Positions 54,327-64,000 are shown, counted from the stretch's first letter. The stretch: DNA of 64,000 nucleotides from Leucobacter allii (GCF_022919155.1 NZ_CP095045.1:62001-126000), one strand, 5' to 3'. The notes: generated from the sequence alone by a model not told the origin. Made by a program: numbers and translations.

Positions 54327-55327
54327 TCATCGACGCGCACGCGCACCTGCTTCCGGGGCGCTTCCCCGGCGATGCGCCCTCCGGCCTCCCCCGCATGGAG
54401 CCGATCCCGGGCAGTCGCGACCGGCTGCTCGTCTTCGATCAGCTGCGCTTCCGCGCCCGCGACGCCTTCTTCGACGCCGAGCGACGGATCGAGGAGATGG
54501 ACCGTTCGGGGGTCGACGCCGAGGTGCTCAGCCCCATGCCGCCGCTCCTGCGCTACGACCTGCCGCCCGCCGACGGCCTGGCGCTCGCCCGTCACGTCAA
54601 CGCCTACACGGCGGAGCTGCTGGCCCACGCGCCCGAGCGCCTCCACGGCCTCGGCATGGTCCCCCTGCAGGACCCGGACGCGGCGACCGCCGAGCTCGCG
54701 GGGTTCCGCGAGCTCGGCCTCGCCGGCGTGGAGATCGCCTCGAACATCCTCGGCCGGTCGATCGGCGACGAGCGCTTCCTGCCGTTCTTCCGCGAGGCGG
54801 AGCGCCTCGGGCTCGCGGTCTTCGTGCACGCCATGCCGGCGCCGATGGACCGGCTCCCGCCCGCGGCCATGGGGACCTATGTGGTCGGGATCGAGGGGAT
54901 GTTCGCGGCGGCCTCCATGATCCTCGGAGGGACCGCCGCGGCGTGCCCCGAGCTCAGGATCTCCTTCAGCCACGCCGCCGGCGGCTTCGCGATGATGCTG
55001 CCGCGGGCCGCCTATTTCTGGGGCGGAGCCTGGAACGAGGGCCCGCCGGACCCCGCGCGCGCGGTGATGCCGGACGACGGGCCGTCGCCGCTCGAGCTGG
55101 CGCGGCGCTTCTACTACGACTCGATGGTGTTCGACCACCGCACGATCCGGTACCTCATCGAGCTGCTCGGCGCCGACCGGCTGCTCGTCGGCTCCGATTT
55201 CCCCGCGATGCTGCGGGAGGAACCCATCGCCCGGACGCTGCGCGAGATGGGCCTGGAGGACGCCGACTGGCGCGCGATCAGCTCGGTGAACGCGCTGCGC
55301 TGGCTGGGCCGCGACACCCGGGGGTGA
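54323..55327 (+). CDS. ACMSD-like amidohydrolase (amidohydrolase 2 family)
   Basis: A 334-residue TIM-barrel metalloenzyme with metal-site motifs DAHAHLLP (residues 4-11), FVHAMP, SFSHAAGGF and VGSDFP. The family includes 2-amino-3-carboxymuconate-6-semialdehyde decarboxylase, resorcylate-type decarboxylases and hydrolases. A C-C cleavage or decarboxylation in a ring-derived intermediate would fit the setting, but this is inference. It overlaps the dehydrogenase upstream and is the last gene before the ABC operon promoter region. Confidence 0.85.
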   Translation: MIIDAHAHLLPGRFPGDAPSGLPRMEPIPGSRDRLLVFDQLRFRARDAFFDAERRIEEMDRSGVDAEVLSPMPPLLRYDLPPADGLALARHVNAYTAELLAHAPERLHGLGMVPLQDPDAATAELAGFRELGLAGVEIASNILGRSIGDERFLPFFREAERLGLAVFVHAMPAPMDRLPPAAMGTYVVGIEGMFAAASMILGGTAAACPELRISFSHAAGGFAMMLPRAAYFWGGAWNEGPPDPARAVMPDDGPSPLELARRFYYDSMVFDHRTIRYLIELLGADRLLVGSDFPAMLREEPIARTLREMGLEDADWRAISSVNALRWLGRDTRG

Positions 55328-55341
55328 CCCCGGGCCACGGG

Positions 55342-55358
55342 CTTCCGCCCCATGGAAG
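55342..55358. promoter_or_regulatory. IclR-type operator (site 5)
   Basis: CTTCCG-CCCCA-TGGAAG differs from a perfect palindrome at one position. It lies in the 153-bp gap before the ABC importer, 123 bases before its first start codon. Confidence 0.6.
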
Positions 55359-55385
55359 TCATCGACTGGGGGGCCGCCGGCCTCT

Positions 55386-55398
55386 TCAGACTGTCTGA
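55386..55398. promoter_or_regulatory. 13-bp palindrome before the ABC importer
   Basis: TCAGAC-T-GTCTGA is a perfect palindrome with 6-bp arms, 28 bases after operator site 5 and 83 bases before the GTG at 55481. Its sequence differs from the IclR-type sites and resembles GntR-type operators. No GntR gene is in the window. Confidence 0.5.
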
Positions 55399-55480
55399 TA
55401 CGGGAGCGACGACGGACCCGGAGGGAGACCGGGGATCGACGGCCGAAGCGCCTCCCGCCCTGATCAAAGGAGATCGAATC

Positions 55481-57256
55481 GTGAACATCACCGCTTCCCG
55501 ACCCCGCCGCAGCGGGCGCCGCGCCGGCGCCCTCGCGGCGACCCTCGCCCTCATGCTCGGCGCCGCGGCCTGCACGTCTCCGGGCGCCTCGGGCGCCGGT
55601 TCGACCGGCGGCGGCGATCCGCAGAGCGGCGGCGCGATCACCGTGCTGCTCGACGCCGGCTTCAGCGGCGGCTGGCCGACCGGACTCGACCCGGCGACGA
55701 GCAGCTCGGTCGGCGCCAACATGGGGCAGAACAGCGCGATCTTCGGGGGCCTGTTCCGCATCGAGGCCGCGGAGGACGGCAGCGACGCCGAGGTCGTCCC
55801 CGACCAGGCCGAAAGCTACGAGTACTCCGAGGACGGGCTCACGCTCACGGTGACGCTCCGCGAGGGCATCGAGTTCAGCGACGGCACACCGCTCGACGCG
55901 CGAGCGGTGCTCTGGAACTGGATCCGCGCACTGAGTTCCGGGAGCGTCTCCGCGCCGCGGCTGTCGCTCGACCTCGAACGGGAGACGCCGGAGCTCGAGC
56001 AGGCGTTCCTCGACGAGCTGTTCGCCGCGCTGCCCGAGGACGTGGACCGCGACCTCGTCATGCAGCGCCTGGGGGCGATCGTCGCCGTCGACGACCGGAC
56101 CCTCGAGATCCACCTCGCCGCCGTCAACGGCGCGCTCGTCAACAGCCTGCCGGGCACCAACATGAACTTCATCGCCTCGCCGACGGCGTACGCGGAGCTC
56201 GGCGCGGAGGAGTTCGCGGAGAAACCGGTGGCCGCCGGCCCATTCGTGGTCGTGAAGAACAGCCTGAGCGACCGCCTCGAGCTCGAGCGCAACCCGAACT
56301 ACTTCAAGGAGGGGCAGCCCTACCTCGACGGGCTCACCTTCCAGTCGGTCGCCGGCGATCAGGTCGCCTACCAGACCCTGCAGTCCGGCCAGGGCGACGC
56401 GATCGAGGGGCTCAGCTCGGTGACGCTCATCGGCCAGGCCCAGGGCAATCCCGACGTCACCGTGACCCCCGGCGCGCCGACCTCGCCCTACGTCGTGCAG
56501 CTGAACACCCGCAAGCCGCCGTTCGACGACCGGCGGGCCCGCGAGGCCATCTACTACGCGACCGACTTCGGCGCGATCAACGAGGGGCTCTTCAACGGCG
56601 AGGGCGACATGAGCCAGTCCTTCACGGCGTCGGGCGGTCTCTTCTGGGAACCCGAGGTCGCGGGCTACCGGGAGTACGACCCCGAGAAGGCCGCCGAGCT
56701 GGTGGATGAGCTCGGCGGGCTCACGGTCGAGCTCGGCACGACCGACATCGTCACGGCGCGCTCCGTGACGACGGCCCTGCAGCAGCAGTGGGGAGAGGCC
56801 GGCATCGACGTCGCCATCGAGGCGAAGCCGCTCGGCGACGTCATCACGAAGTTCACGAGCGGTGACTGGGAGTCCATGCTCCAGACCGCGGGAGCCTGGG
56901 AGCCCGCGGCCGGCATCGGCGTCGATGTGCGGTTCGGCTCCACCTCGCCCTACAGCGGGACGCCCCTGCCCGAGGGCGCCTCGACGTCCGCCGACGCGCT
57001 CGAGCGCGGATTGCGCACCGAGCTGGACGACGTGCTCGCGAGCGCCGTCGCGACGATCGATCAGGACGAGCGGAGGGTGCGCTACCAGGAGGCGGCGAAG
57101 ATCATCTCCGATGAGGCCTACGGCCCCTTCGGCATGGCCTTCTCGCCGGCGCAGGTCGCCCGGGCCGGGGTGCACGGGCCCGGCCTCACCACGCCGATCC
57201 CGGCGCTCGCGGTGAACACCGCGGTGCTCTACGACGAGGTCTGGGTCGAGCAGTGA
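55481..57256 (+). CDS. ABC importer substrate-binding lipoprotein (family 5)
   Basis: Extracellular solute receptor of an Opp/Dpp-type importer, 591 residues. The signal peptide ends in the lipobox GAAAC with Cys31 for lipidation. A Gly/Ser linker is followed by the SBP family 5 core, with LTLTVTLREGIEFSDGTPL shown in part as REGIEFSDGTPLDA, GPFVV, ERNPNYF, and the hinge region APTSPYVVQLNTRKPPF. AAAGGAGA is seven bases before the GTG. It opens the second half of the island and probably supplies the pathway substrate. Despite the family name the ligand need not be a peptide. Confidence 0.9.
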   Translation: MNITASRPRRSGRRAGALAATLALMLGAAACTSPGASGAGSTGGGDPQSGGAITVLLDAGFSGGWPTGLDPATSSSVGANMGQNSAIFGGLFRIEAAEDGSDAEVVPDQAESYEYSEDGLTLTVTLREGIEFSDGTPLDARAVLWNWIRALSSGSVSAPRLSLDLERETPELEQAFLDELFAALPEDVDRDLVMQRLGAIVAVDDRTLEIHLAAVNGALVNSLPGTNMNFIASPTAYAELGAEEFAEKPVAAGPFVVVKNSLSDRLELERNPNYFKEGQPYLDGLTFQSVAGDQVAYQTLQSGQGDAIEGLSSVTLIGQAQGNPDVTVTPGAPTSPYVVQLNTRKPPFDDRRAREAIYYATDFGAINEGLFNGEGDMSQSFTASGGLFWEPEVAGYREYDPEKAAELVDELGGLTVELGTTDIVTARSVTTALQQQWGEAGIDVAIEAKPLGDVITKFTSGDWESMLQTAGAWEPAAGIGVDVRFGSTSPYSGTPLPEGASTSADALERGLRTELDDVLASAVATIDQDERRVRYQEAAKIISDEAYGPFGMAFSPAQVARAGVHGPGLTTPIPALAVNTAVLYDEVWVEQ

Positions 57257-58278
57257 CCGTCGAGACCGTCGCGGAGCGGCCGGCCCGGACCCGGGGCGCC
57301 CTGGGCCGGGCGGCGGCCTCGCCGCTCGCCCGGCTCGTGGCGCGTCGAGTGCTCATCGCGATCCCGCTGCTGCTCGCCATCAGCGTCCTCGTGTTCGCGC
57401 TGCTCGAAGCGATGCCGGGCGACCCCGCCCGCAATCAGGCGGGGATGGATGCGAGCGAGGAGGAGGTCGCGGCGCTCCGCGCCCAGATGGGCCTCGACCG
57501 TCCCGCGGTCGAGCGCTACCTCGGCTGGCTGCTCGGAGCGCTGGGCGGGGACCTCGGACGATCCTCCGTGAGCGGGCAGACCGTGTCCTCGATGCTCGCC
57601 GAGCGGATGCCGGTGACGCTCGAGATCGTGCTGCTCGCCTTCATCGTGTCGCTCGCGGTGGCCCTGCCGGTCGCGCTCATGGCGGCGCGGAAGCCCGGCG
57701 GGCTCTTCGACCGCGCGGTGATGGTGTCGTCCATGACCCTGCTTGCGATCCCGAACTACGTGCTGGCGCTGCTGCTCGTGCTGGTCTTCGCGGTGCTGCT
57801 GCGCTCCTTGCCCGCGATCGGCTACGTGCCGCTGGCCGACGGGCTGCTGCCGAACCTGCGCTCGGTGACCCTGCCCGTGCTCGCGCTCTCGATCCCCCTC
57901 GCCTGCTTCTACGCCCGGTTCCTGCGCGGCGACCTCGTCGAGCAGATCAATACGGCCGACTACGTGGAGACGGCGCGGGCGAAGGGGCTGGGGCCGTGGC
58001 GGGTGCTCTGGGTGCACGCCTTCCGCAACTCCTCCTTCGGTCTGCTCACGCTCGTGGGGCTGAACATCGGGGTGCTCGTCGGCGGCACCGTCATCATCGA
58101 GCAGATCTTCGCGATGCCCGGCATGGGCACGATGATGCTGCAGGGCGCCATGTCCCGAGACGTCGCCGTCGTCCAGGCGTGCGTCTTCATCTTCGCCGCG
58201 GTCGCGGTGTTCGCCAATCTGTTCGTGGACGTGATGTACGCAGTACTCGACCCGAGGATCCGCTATGGCAGTCATTGA
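57253..58278 (+). CDS. ABC importer permease 1 (DppB-like)
   Basis: A 341-residue inner-membrane permease with six helices. It has the N-terminal RRVLIAIPLLLAISVLVFALLE helix, shown here as VLIAIPLLLAISVLVF, and MPGDPARNQAG typical of DppB. The cytoplasmic EAA-like loop ETARAKGLGPWRVLWVHAF contacts the ATPases. The GTG start overlaps the previous stop by four bases. It forms the channel with permease 2. Confidence 0.92.
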   Translation: MTVETVAERPARTRGALGRAAASPLARLVARRVLIAIPLLLAISVLVFALLEAMPGDPARNQAGMDASEEEVAALRAQMGLDRPAVERYLGWLLGALGGDLGRSSVSGQTVSSMLAERMPVTLEIVLLAFIVSLAVALPVALMAARKPGGLFDRAVMVSSMTLLAIPNYVLALLLVLVFAVLLRSLPAIGYVPLADGLLPNLRSVTLPVLALSIPLACFYARFLRGDLVEQINTADYVETARAKGLGPWRVLWVHAFRNSSFGLLTLVGLNIGVLVGGTVIIEQIFAMPGMGTMMLQGAMSRDVAVVQACVFIFAAVAVFANLFVDVMYAVLDPRIRYGSH

Positions 58279-59145
58279 GACCTCCGCAGTCACCAAGGCG
58301 ACCCCGATCCGTGCTGTCGGGCGCAGCATCCGCGTGGACCGCCTCCGTCGACGCATCGTCGTCGGCGTCCCGCTGGGCTTCGTGCTGCTGCTGCTCGCCG
58401 TGTGCTTCCTTGGGCCGTTCGTGCTCCCGCTGCAGCCCCCCGTCGGCGGCAGCGTGCTCGACAGCTCGCTGCCGCCCGGTTCGCCCGGTCACCCGCTGGG
58501 CACCGACGTCAACGGCAACGACGTGCTCTCGCGGCTCGTCTACGGCGGTCGGGCCTCGCTCACGGTGGCCATCGCGACGAACGTCATCGGGCTCGCCATC
58601 GGCGGATGCATCGGCACCGTCTCCGCATACTGCGGGGGCCGCACCGACACCATCATCATGCGCGGCCTCGACGTGCTCATCGCCTTCCCCTCGCTCGTGC
58701 TCACCATCGCGATCGCGCAGACGCTCGGACCGAGCCTGCCCAACACGATCCTCGCGCTCACCGTCTTCAGCGTCCCCGCGGTGGCCCGAATCGCGCGCTC
58801 GGCGACGCTGCGGGTGCTGAGCATGCCCTACATCCAGGCGGCGGAGCTCAGCGGAACCCCGGGATGGCGCATCCTGCTGCGGCACATCGCCCCCGGCATC
58901 GCCCCGCAACTGCTGAACTTCGTGATGCTCGGCATGGGCATCATGATCGTCACCGAGGGCGCGCTGAGCTTCCTCGGACTCGGCATCCCGGCGCCCCAGC
59001 CGAGCTGGGGGAACATGATCTTCGAGGGCCAGCAGTCGCTCTCGGCCACCCCGCTGCTGGTGCTGTGGCCGAGCCTCGCGCTGCTCGTCACGGTGCTCGC
59101 GTTCAACCTGCTGGGCGACAACGTACGAGACGAGATGAGCGGACG

Positions 59146-59149
<4 letters not shown>
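58265..59149 (+). CDS. ABC importer permease 2 (DppC-like)
   Basis: A 294-residue inner-membrane permease with a DppC-type N-terminal helix, the HPLGTDVNGNDVLSRLVYGG motif, and the EAA-like loop YIQAAELSGTPGWRILLRHI. The start overlaps permease 1 by 14 bases and the stop overlaps ATPase 1 by four. Six helices are expected. Confidence 0.92.
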
Positions 59150-60200
<1,051 letters not shown>

Positions 60201-60204
<4 letters not shown>

Positions 60205-61220
60205 GCACGACGCAGACGCGACCGGTCGAGGCCGGGACGCGGACCGCGGGAGAACCGCTGCTGTCCGTCCGGGGACTCGTGCAGGAGTTCGAGACCCGCG
60301 GCCCCGGCGGGGTCAAGGGCGAGGTGGTCCACGCGGTCTCCGACGTCTCCTTCGATCTCATGCCGGGCGAGACGCTCGGCATCGTCGGGGAGACCGGATC
60401 GGGCAAGAGCACGCTCGCCCGGGCGATCATCCAGGTCGAACGGCCCACGGCGGGCTCCGTGGTGTTCCAAGGCCGGGAGATGGTCGGCCTGCGTCGGCGC
60501 GAGCTCGGCCGTCTGCGCTCGGACATGCAGATGGTCTATCAGGATCCGTTCGGCTCGCTGAACCCCCGCTGGCGGGTGGAGGAGGTCGTCGCCGAACCGC
60601 TGCGGGGGCACACCGACCTCGGCGCCGCCGCCCGTGCGGCCCGCGTGCGAGAACTGCTCGACTTCGTGGGGCTCGAGCCGGGGCTGTACGCGAAGCGCCG
60701 CCCGATCGAGCTCTCCGGCGGACAGGCGCAGCGGGTCGCCATCGCTCGCGCCATCGCCGTGAACCCGGCGCTCATCATCTGCGACGAGGCGATCTCCTCG
60801 CTCGACGTGCTCATCCAGGCGCAGGTGCTCAACCTCTTCGAGAAGCTCAGGACCGAGCTCGGAGTGGCCTGCATCTTCATCGCCCACGACCTGGCCACCG
60901 TGAAGCAGATCAGCGATCGCGTCGCGGTCATGCACCTCGGGCAGCTCGCCGAGATCGGTGCCGCCGAGCGGCTGTACGAGCGTCCGCGTCACCCGTACAC
61001 CCGTGCGCTGCTCGACTCGATCCCCGGGCTCGACCCGCTGACCGGGATCGCCCGGCGCCCGGTGCCGCTGCAGGGGGACCCGCCGTCGCCGCTGCATCCG
61101 CCGAGCGGCTGCCGCTTCCGCACCCGCTGCCCCCTCGCGCACGATCGCTGCGCCGAGGAGGAGCCGCGGCTCCGGGAGCTCGGCGACGGCCAGCTGGTCT
61201 CCTGCCACACCCCGCTCTGA
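60201..61220 (+). CDS. ABC importer ATPase 2 (DppF-like)
   Basis: A 339-residue ATPase with Walker A GETGSGKS, Q-loop YQDPFGSLNP, signature LSGGQAQRVAIARAI and Walker B LIICDEAISSLD. The C-terminal Cys motif reads CRFRTRCPLAHDRC. In Walker B the usual 'DEPTSALD' has become DEAISSLD; the catalytic Glu is kept. Completes a five-gene importer. A 68-base gap follows before SDR C. Confidence 0.93.
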
Positions 61221-61288
61221 TCCCCATCCCGACCCGCGGGCGCGCCGCGGCGCGGCCCCGCCGATCACACGAAGGAAGTGCACGCACC

Positions 61289-62140
61289 ATGACCGATGAG
61301 AACTGGGCGCAGGCGACCGCCGATCCGCTCGCCACCGCCGCGGGGCCCTGGCTCCCCGACGCCGTCGCGGTCGTCGCGGGCGGAGGCCTCAGCGGCCCCG
61401 CCGGCGGCGTGGGGTTCGCGATCGCCTGGCTGTGCGCGCGCAACGGCGCGCGCGTCGCGGTGCTCGACCGCGATGCCGCGTGCGCCGAGCGCGCGGTGGC
61501 AGCGATCCGCGCGGCCGGCTGCGAGGCCGAGGCGTTCACCGTCGACGTCACCGACGACGACTCGGTGCGCCGGGCCATCGCCGCCCTGCACGAGCGCTTC
61601 GGTCGCATCGACGTGCTTGCGGACTCCATCGGCGGCGGCAGCGTGCGCAGCCTCCTCGACGTCGGCCCCGAGGAGTTCCACGCCGCGCTCGACCTGAACT
61701 TCATGTCGGCATGGTCGCTCATCCGACACGCGCAGCCGCACCTGCGCCGCGGCGGCGCGATCGTCACCATCTCGTCGGGAGCCGCCGAGGGCCGGGGACC
61801 GGGGACGCCGTACGGCGTCGCCAAGACCGCGCTCGAGAAGCTCACGCTCGGCGCTGCGGGGTCCCTCGCCGAGCGGGGCATCCGCGCCAATTGCGTGCGG
61901 GTCGGCATGATCTGGGGCGCCTTCGCCGCCCGGGGCATGAGCGAGGAGCAGCGGGAGGTCCGGCGGCGCAACGTCGCACTGCAGACGGAGGGGAACGTCT
62001 GGGACATCGCCTCGGCCGCGTTCTTCCTGTGCACGGCGCAGGCGCGGTGGATCAGCGGACACGTGCTGCCCGTCGACGGCGGGGGGTTCGCGATCTCGAA
62101 TCGCGGCCAGGCCGGTGGATCCGACGACGAGGAGGGCTGA
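61289..62140 (+). CDS. Short-chain dehydrogenase/reductase (SDR C, atypical)
   Basis: A 283-residue SDR. The cofactor region is altered to AGGGLSGPAGGVGFAIA. The usual NNAG motif is replaced by ADSIGGGS. The catalytic Ser (ISSG) and YGVAK (Tyr/Lys) are kept. The C-terminal WISGHVLPVDGGG is normal. These changes suggest a distinct substrate or cofactor preference. GAAGGAAG lies before the ATG. It begins the last block (SDR C, CoA ligase, thioredoxin), one base before the ligase start. Confidence 0.82.
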   Translation: MTDENWAQATADPLATAAGPWLPDAVAVVAGGGLSGPAGGVGFAIAWLCARNGARVAVLDRDAACAERAVAAIRAAGCEAEAFTVDVTDDDSVRRAIAALHERFGRIDVLADSIGGGSVRSLLDVGPEEFHAALDLNFMSAWSLIRHAQPHLRRGGAIVTISSGAAEGRGPGTPYGVAKTALEKLTLGAAGSLAERGIRANCVRVGMIWGAFAARGMSEEQREVRRRNVALQTEGNVWDIASAAFFLCTAQARWISGHVLPVDGGGFAISNRGQAGGSDDEEG

Positions 62141-62141
62141 C

Positions 62142-63482
62142 ATGGCCGAGCACCCCCTGTGGGACCCGGAGCAGGACACGCTGCCGTGGGCGGAGCAGCG
62201 GGAGCGGCAGTTGCGCGCATTCGACGGCATGGTGGAGCGCCTGCGGTCGCACTCCGTGTGGCGCGATCGACTCGCCTCCGTGTCCGGGACCATGACCGAC
62301 CTCGGGCTGCTCGACGTCCCCTTCACCCGGAAGGACGAGCTGCGCGCCGCGCAGAGCGAGACGAGCGAGGCGCAGCCGCTCGGGGCGTTCCAGCTCGTCG
62401 ACCGGCACGAGCTCGCGCAGATCACGAGTTCCTCGGGCACCACGGGCGCGCCGACCTACTTCGGCCTCACCCGCGAGGACCGCAGGCGCTGGGACCGCGC
62501 CATCGCGAACGCTTACCGCACCGCGGGTGTCGGCCCGGGCGAGGTCGTCGCCCACACCACGGGGATGGCGATCGTCGCCGGGGGGCTGCCCTACGCCGAC
62601 GGCATCCGCGAGGCCGGGGGAACCCTCGCGTGGATCGGCGGGCAGACCACGCCCCGGATGGCGATGGCGATGGAGCGGCTGCGGGTGAGCGTGCTCGTGG
62701 CCACGGCCTCGTTCTCGGCGCACTTCGCGCAGCGCTGCGCCGAGGAGCTCGGACGGCCGGCGAGCGGGCTCTCGGTGCGCACCGTGATCGCCGGAGGCGA
62801 GCCCGGGGCCGGGGTGCCGCACATCCGCCAGGGCATCATGGACGCCTGGGGGGCGACCCGCGTGAGCGAATTCATGGGCCTCGGAGACGTGCTCCCCGCG
62901 CTCTGGGCGGAGTGCGCGGTCGGTCAGGGGATGCATTTCACCGCCGCACCGGACGTGCTCGTGGAACTCATCGATCCCGCGACCGAGGAGCGCGTGCCGT
63001 GGGAGCCCGGCGCGACGGGCGAGGCCGTGTACACGACGCTGCGGCGCGAGGCGTTCGCCGTGGTCCGTTTCCGCTCGGGCGATCAGCTCCAGGTGACGGG
63101 CGTCGCGTGCGCCTGCGGCCGGACCGCGCCGACCGTGCGCTGCGTCGGCCGCACGGACGACATGCTCATCTACAAGGCCATGAACGTCTACCCGTCGGCG
63201 ATCCGCGAGGTCGCGCTCGACGTCGCCGGGGCGGCGCTCACGGGGACGATGCGGATCCGCAAGGACACGGCGTCCCAGGTGCGCTTCGACGATCCGATCC
63301 CGCTGGAGGCGGAGCTGCGGCCGGGGCTCGACGCGTCGGGCGTCCGCGAGACGCTGCGGCGGGCGGAGGAGGAGATCCGACGCCGGCTCCGGGTGCGGGT
63401 CGGCATCGAGGCGCTCGCCGCGGGGCGGATCCCCGTCGGGGAGTACAAGAACGCGCTCACCTACGTGAAGGAGGGGTCATGA
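62142..63482 (+). CDS. Phenylacetate-CoA ligase-like AMP-forming enzyme (PaaK type)
   Basis: A 446-residue adenylate-forming enzyme. It has the P-loop SSSGTTGAPT, GRTDDMLIYKAMNVYPS in the hinge region and the terminal GRIPVGEYKNALTYVK with the catalytic-lysine segment. Length fits PaaK-type ligases, which activate aryl or aliphatic acids as CoA thioesters. It is the second CoA ligase of the island (the first at 36981). GAGGAG precedes the ATG, one base after the SDR C stop. Overlaps thioredoxin by four bases. Confidence 0.85.
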   Translation: MAEHPLWDPEQDTLPWAEQRERQLRAFDGMVERLRSHSVWRDRLASVSGTMTDLGLLDVPFTRKDELRAAQSETSEAQPLGAFQLVDRHELAQITSSSGTTGAPTYFGLTREDRRRWDRAIANAYRTAGVGPGEVVAHTTGMAIVAGGLPYADGIREAGGTLAWIGGQTTPRMAMAMERLRVSVLVATASFSAHFAQRCAEELGRPASGLSVRTVIAGGEPGAGVPHIRQGIMDAWGATRVSEFMGLGDVLPALWAECAVGQGMHFTAAPDVLVELIDPATEERVPWEPGATGEAVYTTLRREAFAVVRFRSGDQLQVTGVACACGRTAPTVRCVGRTDDMLIYKAMNVYPSAIREVALDVAGAALTGTMRIRKDTASQVRFDDPIPLEAELRPGLDASGVRETLRRAEEEIRRRLRVRVGIEALAAGRIPVGEYKNALTYVKEGS

Positions 63483-63814
63483 CGCTCGTGACCGATGTGA
63501 CCGACGCGACGTTCGCGGAGGCCGTGCTGCAGGCGGAGAAGCCCGTGATCGTCGATTTCTGGGCCGAGTGGTGCGGGCCGTGCCGACGCCTGTCGCCGGT
63601 GCTCGAGCAGCTCGCGGTGGAGTACGCGGATCGCGTCGACGTGGTCAAGGTGAACGTCGACGAGAACCGCGAGGTCGCCGGGCGCTACCGCATCATCTCG
63701 ATCCCGGCGGTCCTCGTCTTCGCGGGGGGCGAGGTCGCGGCGACGGTGCGCGGCGCGCAGCCGAAGCCCGTGCTCGAGCGGGAGTTCGCCCGCTTCCTCG
63801 GCGCCGAGGAGTGA
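63479..63814 (+). CDS. Thioredoxin
   Basis: A 111-residue cytosolic thiol carrier with the active site WCGPC (Cys32, Cys35), VDFWAEWCGPC, the cis-proline region IISIPAVLVF and a normal length. Its start overlaps the CoA ligase stop as ATGA, so it is made with the catabolic operon. The operon's reductase (44688) is its likely electron source and the CGSC protein (51575) a plausible target (inference). A strong hairpin follows. Confidence 0.93.
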   Translation: MTLVTDVTDATFAEAVLQAEKPVIVDFWAEWCGPCRRLSPVLEQLAVEYADRVDVVKVNVDENREVAGRYRIISIPAVLVFAGGEVAATVRGAQPKPVLEREFARFLGAEE

Positions 63815-63863
63815 CCGCCTCGATCCGGCTCGGTCGGGGATCGGGAGCGCCGCGATGCGGCTT

Positions 63864-63932
63864 CGGTCGGTGATGCGGCTTCGGTGAGCCGCCTGGGCGC
63901 CAGGCGGCTCACCGAAGCCGCATCACCGACCG
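63864..63932. terminator. Very strong bidirectional terminator hairpin
   Basis: A perfect 32-bp inverted repeat (63864-63895 with 63901-63932) and a 5-base loop, 49 bases after thioredoxin. It contains a 14-bp direct repeat, GATGCGGCTTCGGT at 63854 and 63872. It ends the island and the oppositely oriented gene entering from the right edge. No U-tract. Confidence 0.8.
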
Positions 63933-63950
63933 ATGGGGCGCGCCGCGGCC

Positions 63951-64000
63951 TCAGACCACCGGGGTGCCGTGCGTATGGAAACTCTCGATGGTCTTCATGC
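63951..64000 (-). CDS. C-terminal end of an unidentified leftward gene
   Basis: A minus-strand frame enters from the right edge and stops at 63951 (TGA). The visible part reads MKTIESFHTHGTPVV. Position just beyond a bidirectional terminator supports a convergent gene. Too short to identify. Confidence 0.35.
   Translation of the reverse strand, partial: MKTIESFHTHGTPVV

Overview
The window is very GC-rich (roughly 70% by eye). It has actinobacterial hallmarks: a CarD-like RNA polymerase-binding protein, LCP and LAxTG-type cell-wall proteins, TANNNT -10 boxes and probable leaderless genes. Gene content and style fit a Microbacteriaceae-type actinobacterium such as Leucobacter. That is an inference from protein character, not a database match.

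Layout. 1-8.8 kb is housekeeping on the minus strand: ribBA (cut by the window edge), ribE and ribD behind an FMN riboswitch, a DUF1345 membrane protein, a rhomboid-like/DUF2156 protein, trpS and two exonuclease III genes. 8.9-14.8 kb is a large LuxR-type ATPase regulator broken by a frameshift, an LAVTG cell-wall protein and an LCP glycopolymer transferase. tRNA-Ser(GCU) follows at 14.9 kb. 15-24.5 kb carries LtrA, a SnoaL-like protein, an unusual two-module histidine kinase with its response regulator, stress-type proteins (DUF892 ferritin-like, baeRF-like) and a cation diffusion facilitator paired with a lipoprotein. 24.7-33.7 kb holds two large surface proteins: a 2172-residue adhesin, and a thioester/VaFE-repeat protein with an LATTG anchor. 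34-36.9 kb has a siderophore-interacting protein, small genes, a CarD-like protein, tRNA-Arg(ACG) and apt.

37-63.8 kb is a catabolic and redox island. In order it holds an acyl-CoA synthetase, a MetE/epoxyalkane:CoM-transferase-like zinc protein, IclR regulator 1, a PDR-type reductase plus cytochrome P450, a short-chain dehydrogenase plus thioredoxin reductase, IclR regulator 2, and a divergent dehydrogenase. Then come two NDMA-dependent (mycofactocin-type) alcohol dehydrogenases around an aldehyde dehydrogenase, a CGSC (UGSC-family) redox protein with its partner, a zinc dehydrogenase, an ACMSD-like amidohydrolase, a complete Opp/Dpp-type ABC importer, another dehydrogenase, a PaaK-like CoA ligase and a thioredoxin.

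How the island may work. Many of its genes overlap by ATGA, so it behaves like a few long operons. I find a recurring palindrome, TTCCG-N5-CGGAA and close variants, at four of its promoter regions (five sites, 40.98-55.36 kb). Both IclR proteins have very similar recognition helices, so a single IclR-type regulon is likely. The CGSC protein, its partner, and a dedicated thioredoxin and thioredoxin reductase recall the glycine/betaine reductase arrangement, but sit among oxidative enzymes. I regard this as the most likely undescribed system here. The substrate is unknown. No insertion sequence, CRISPR array or phage gene was seen.
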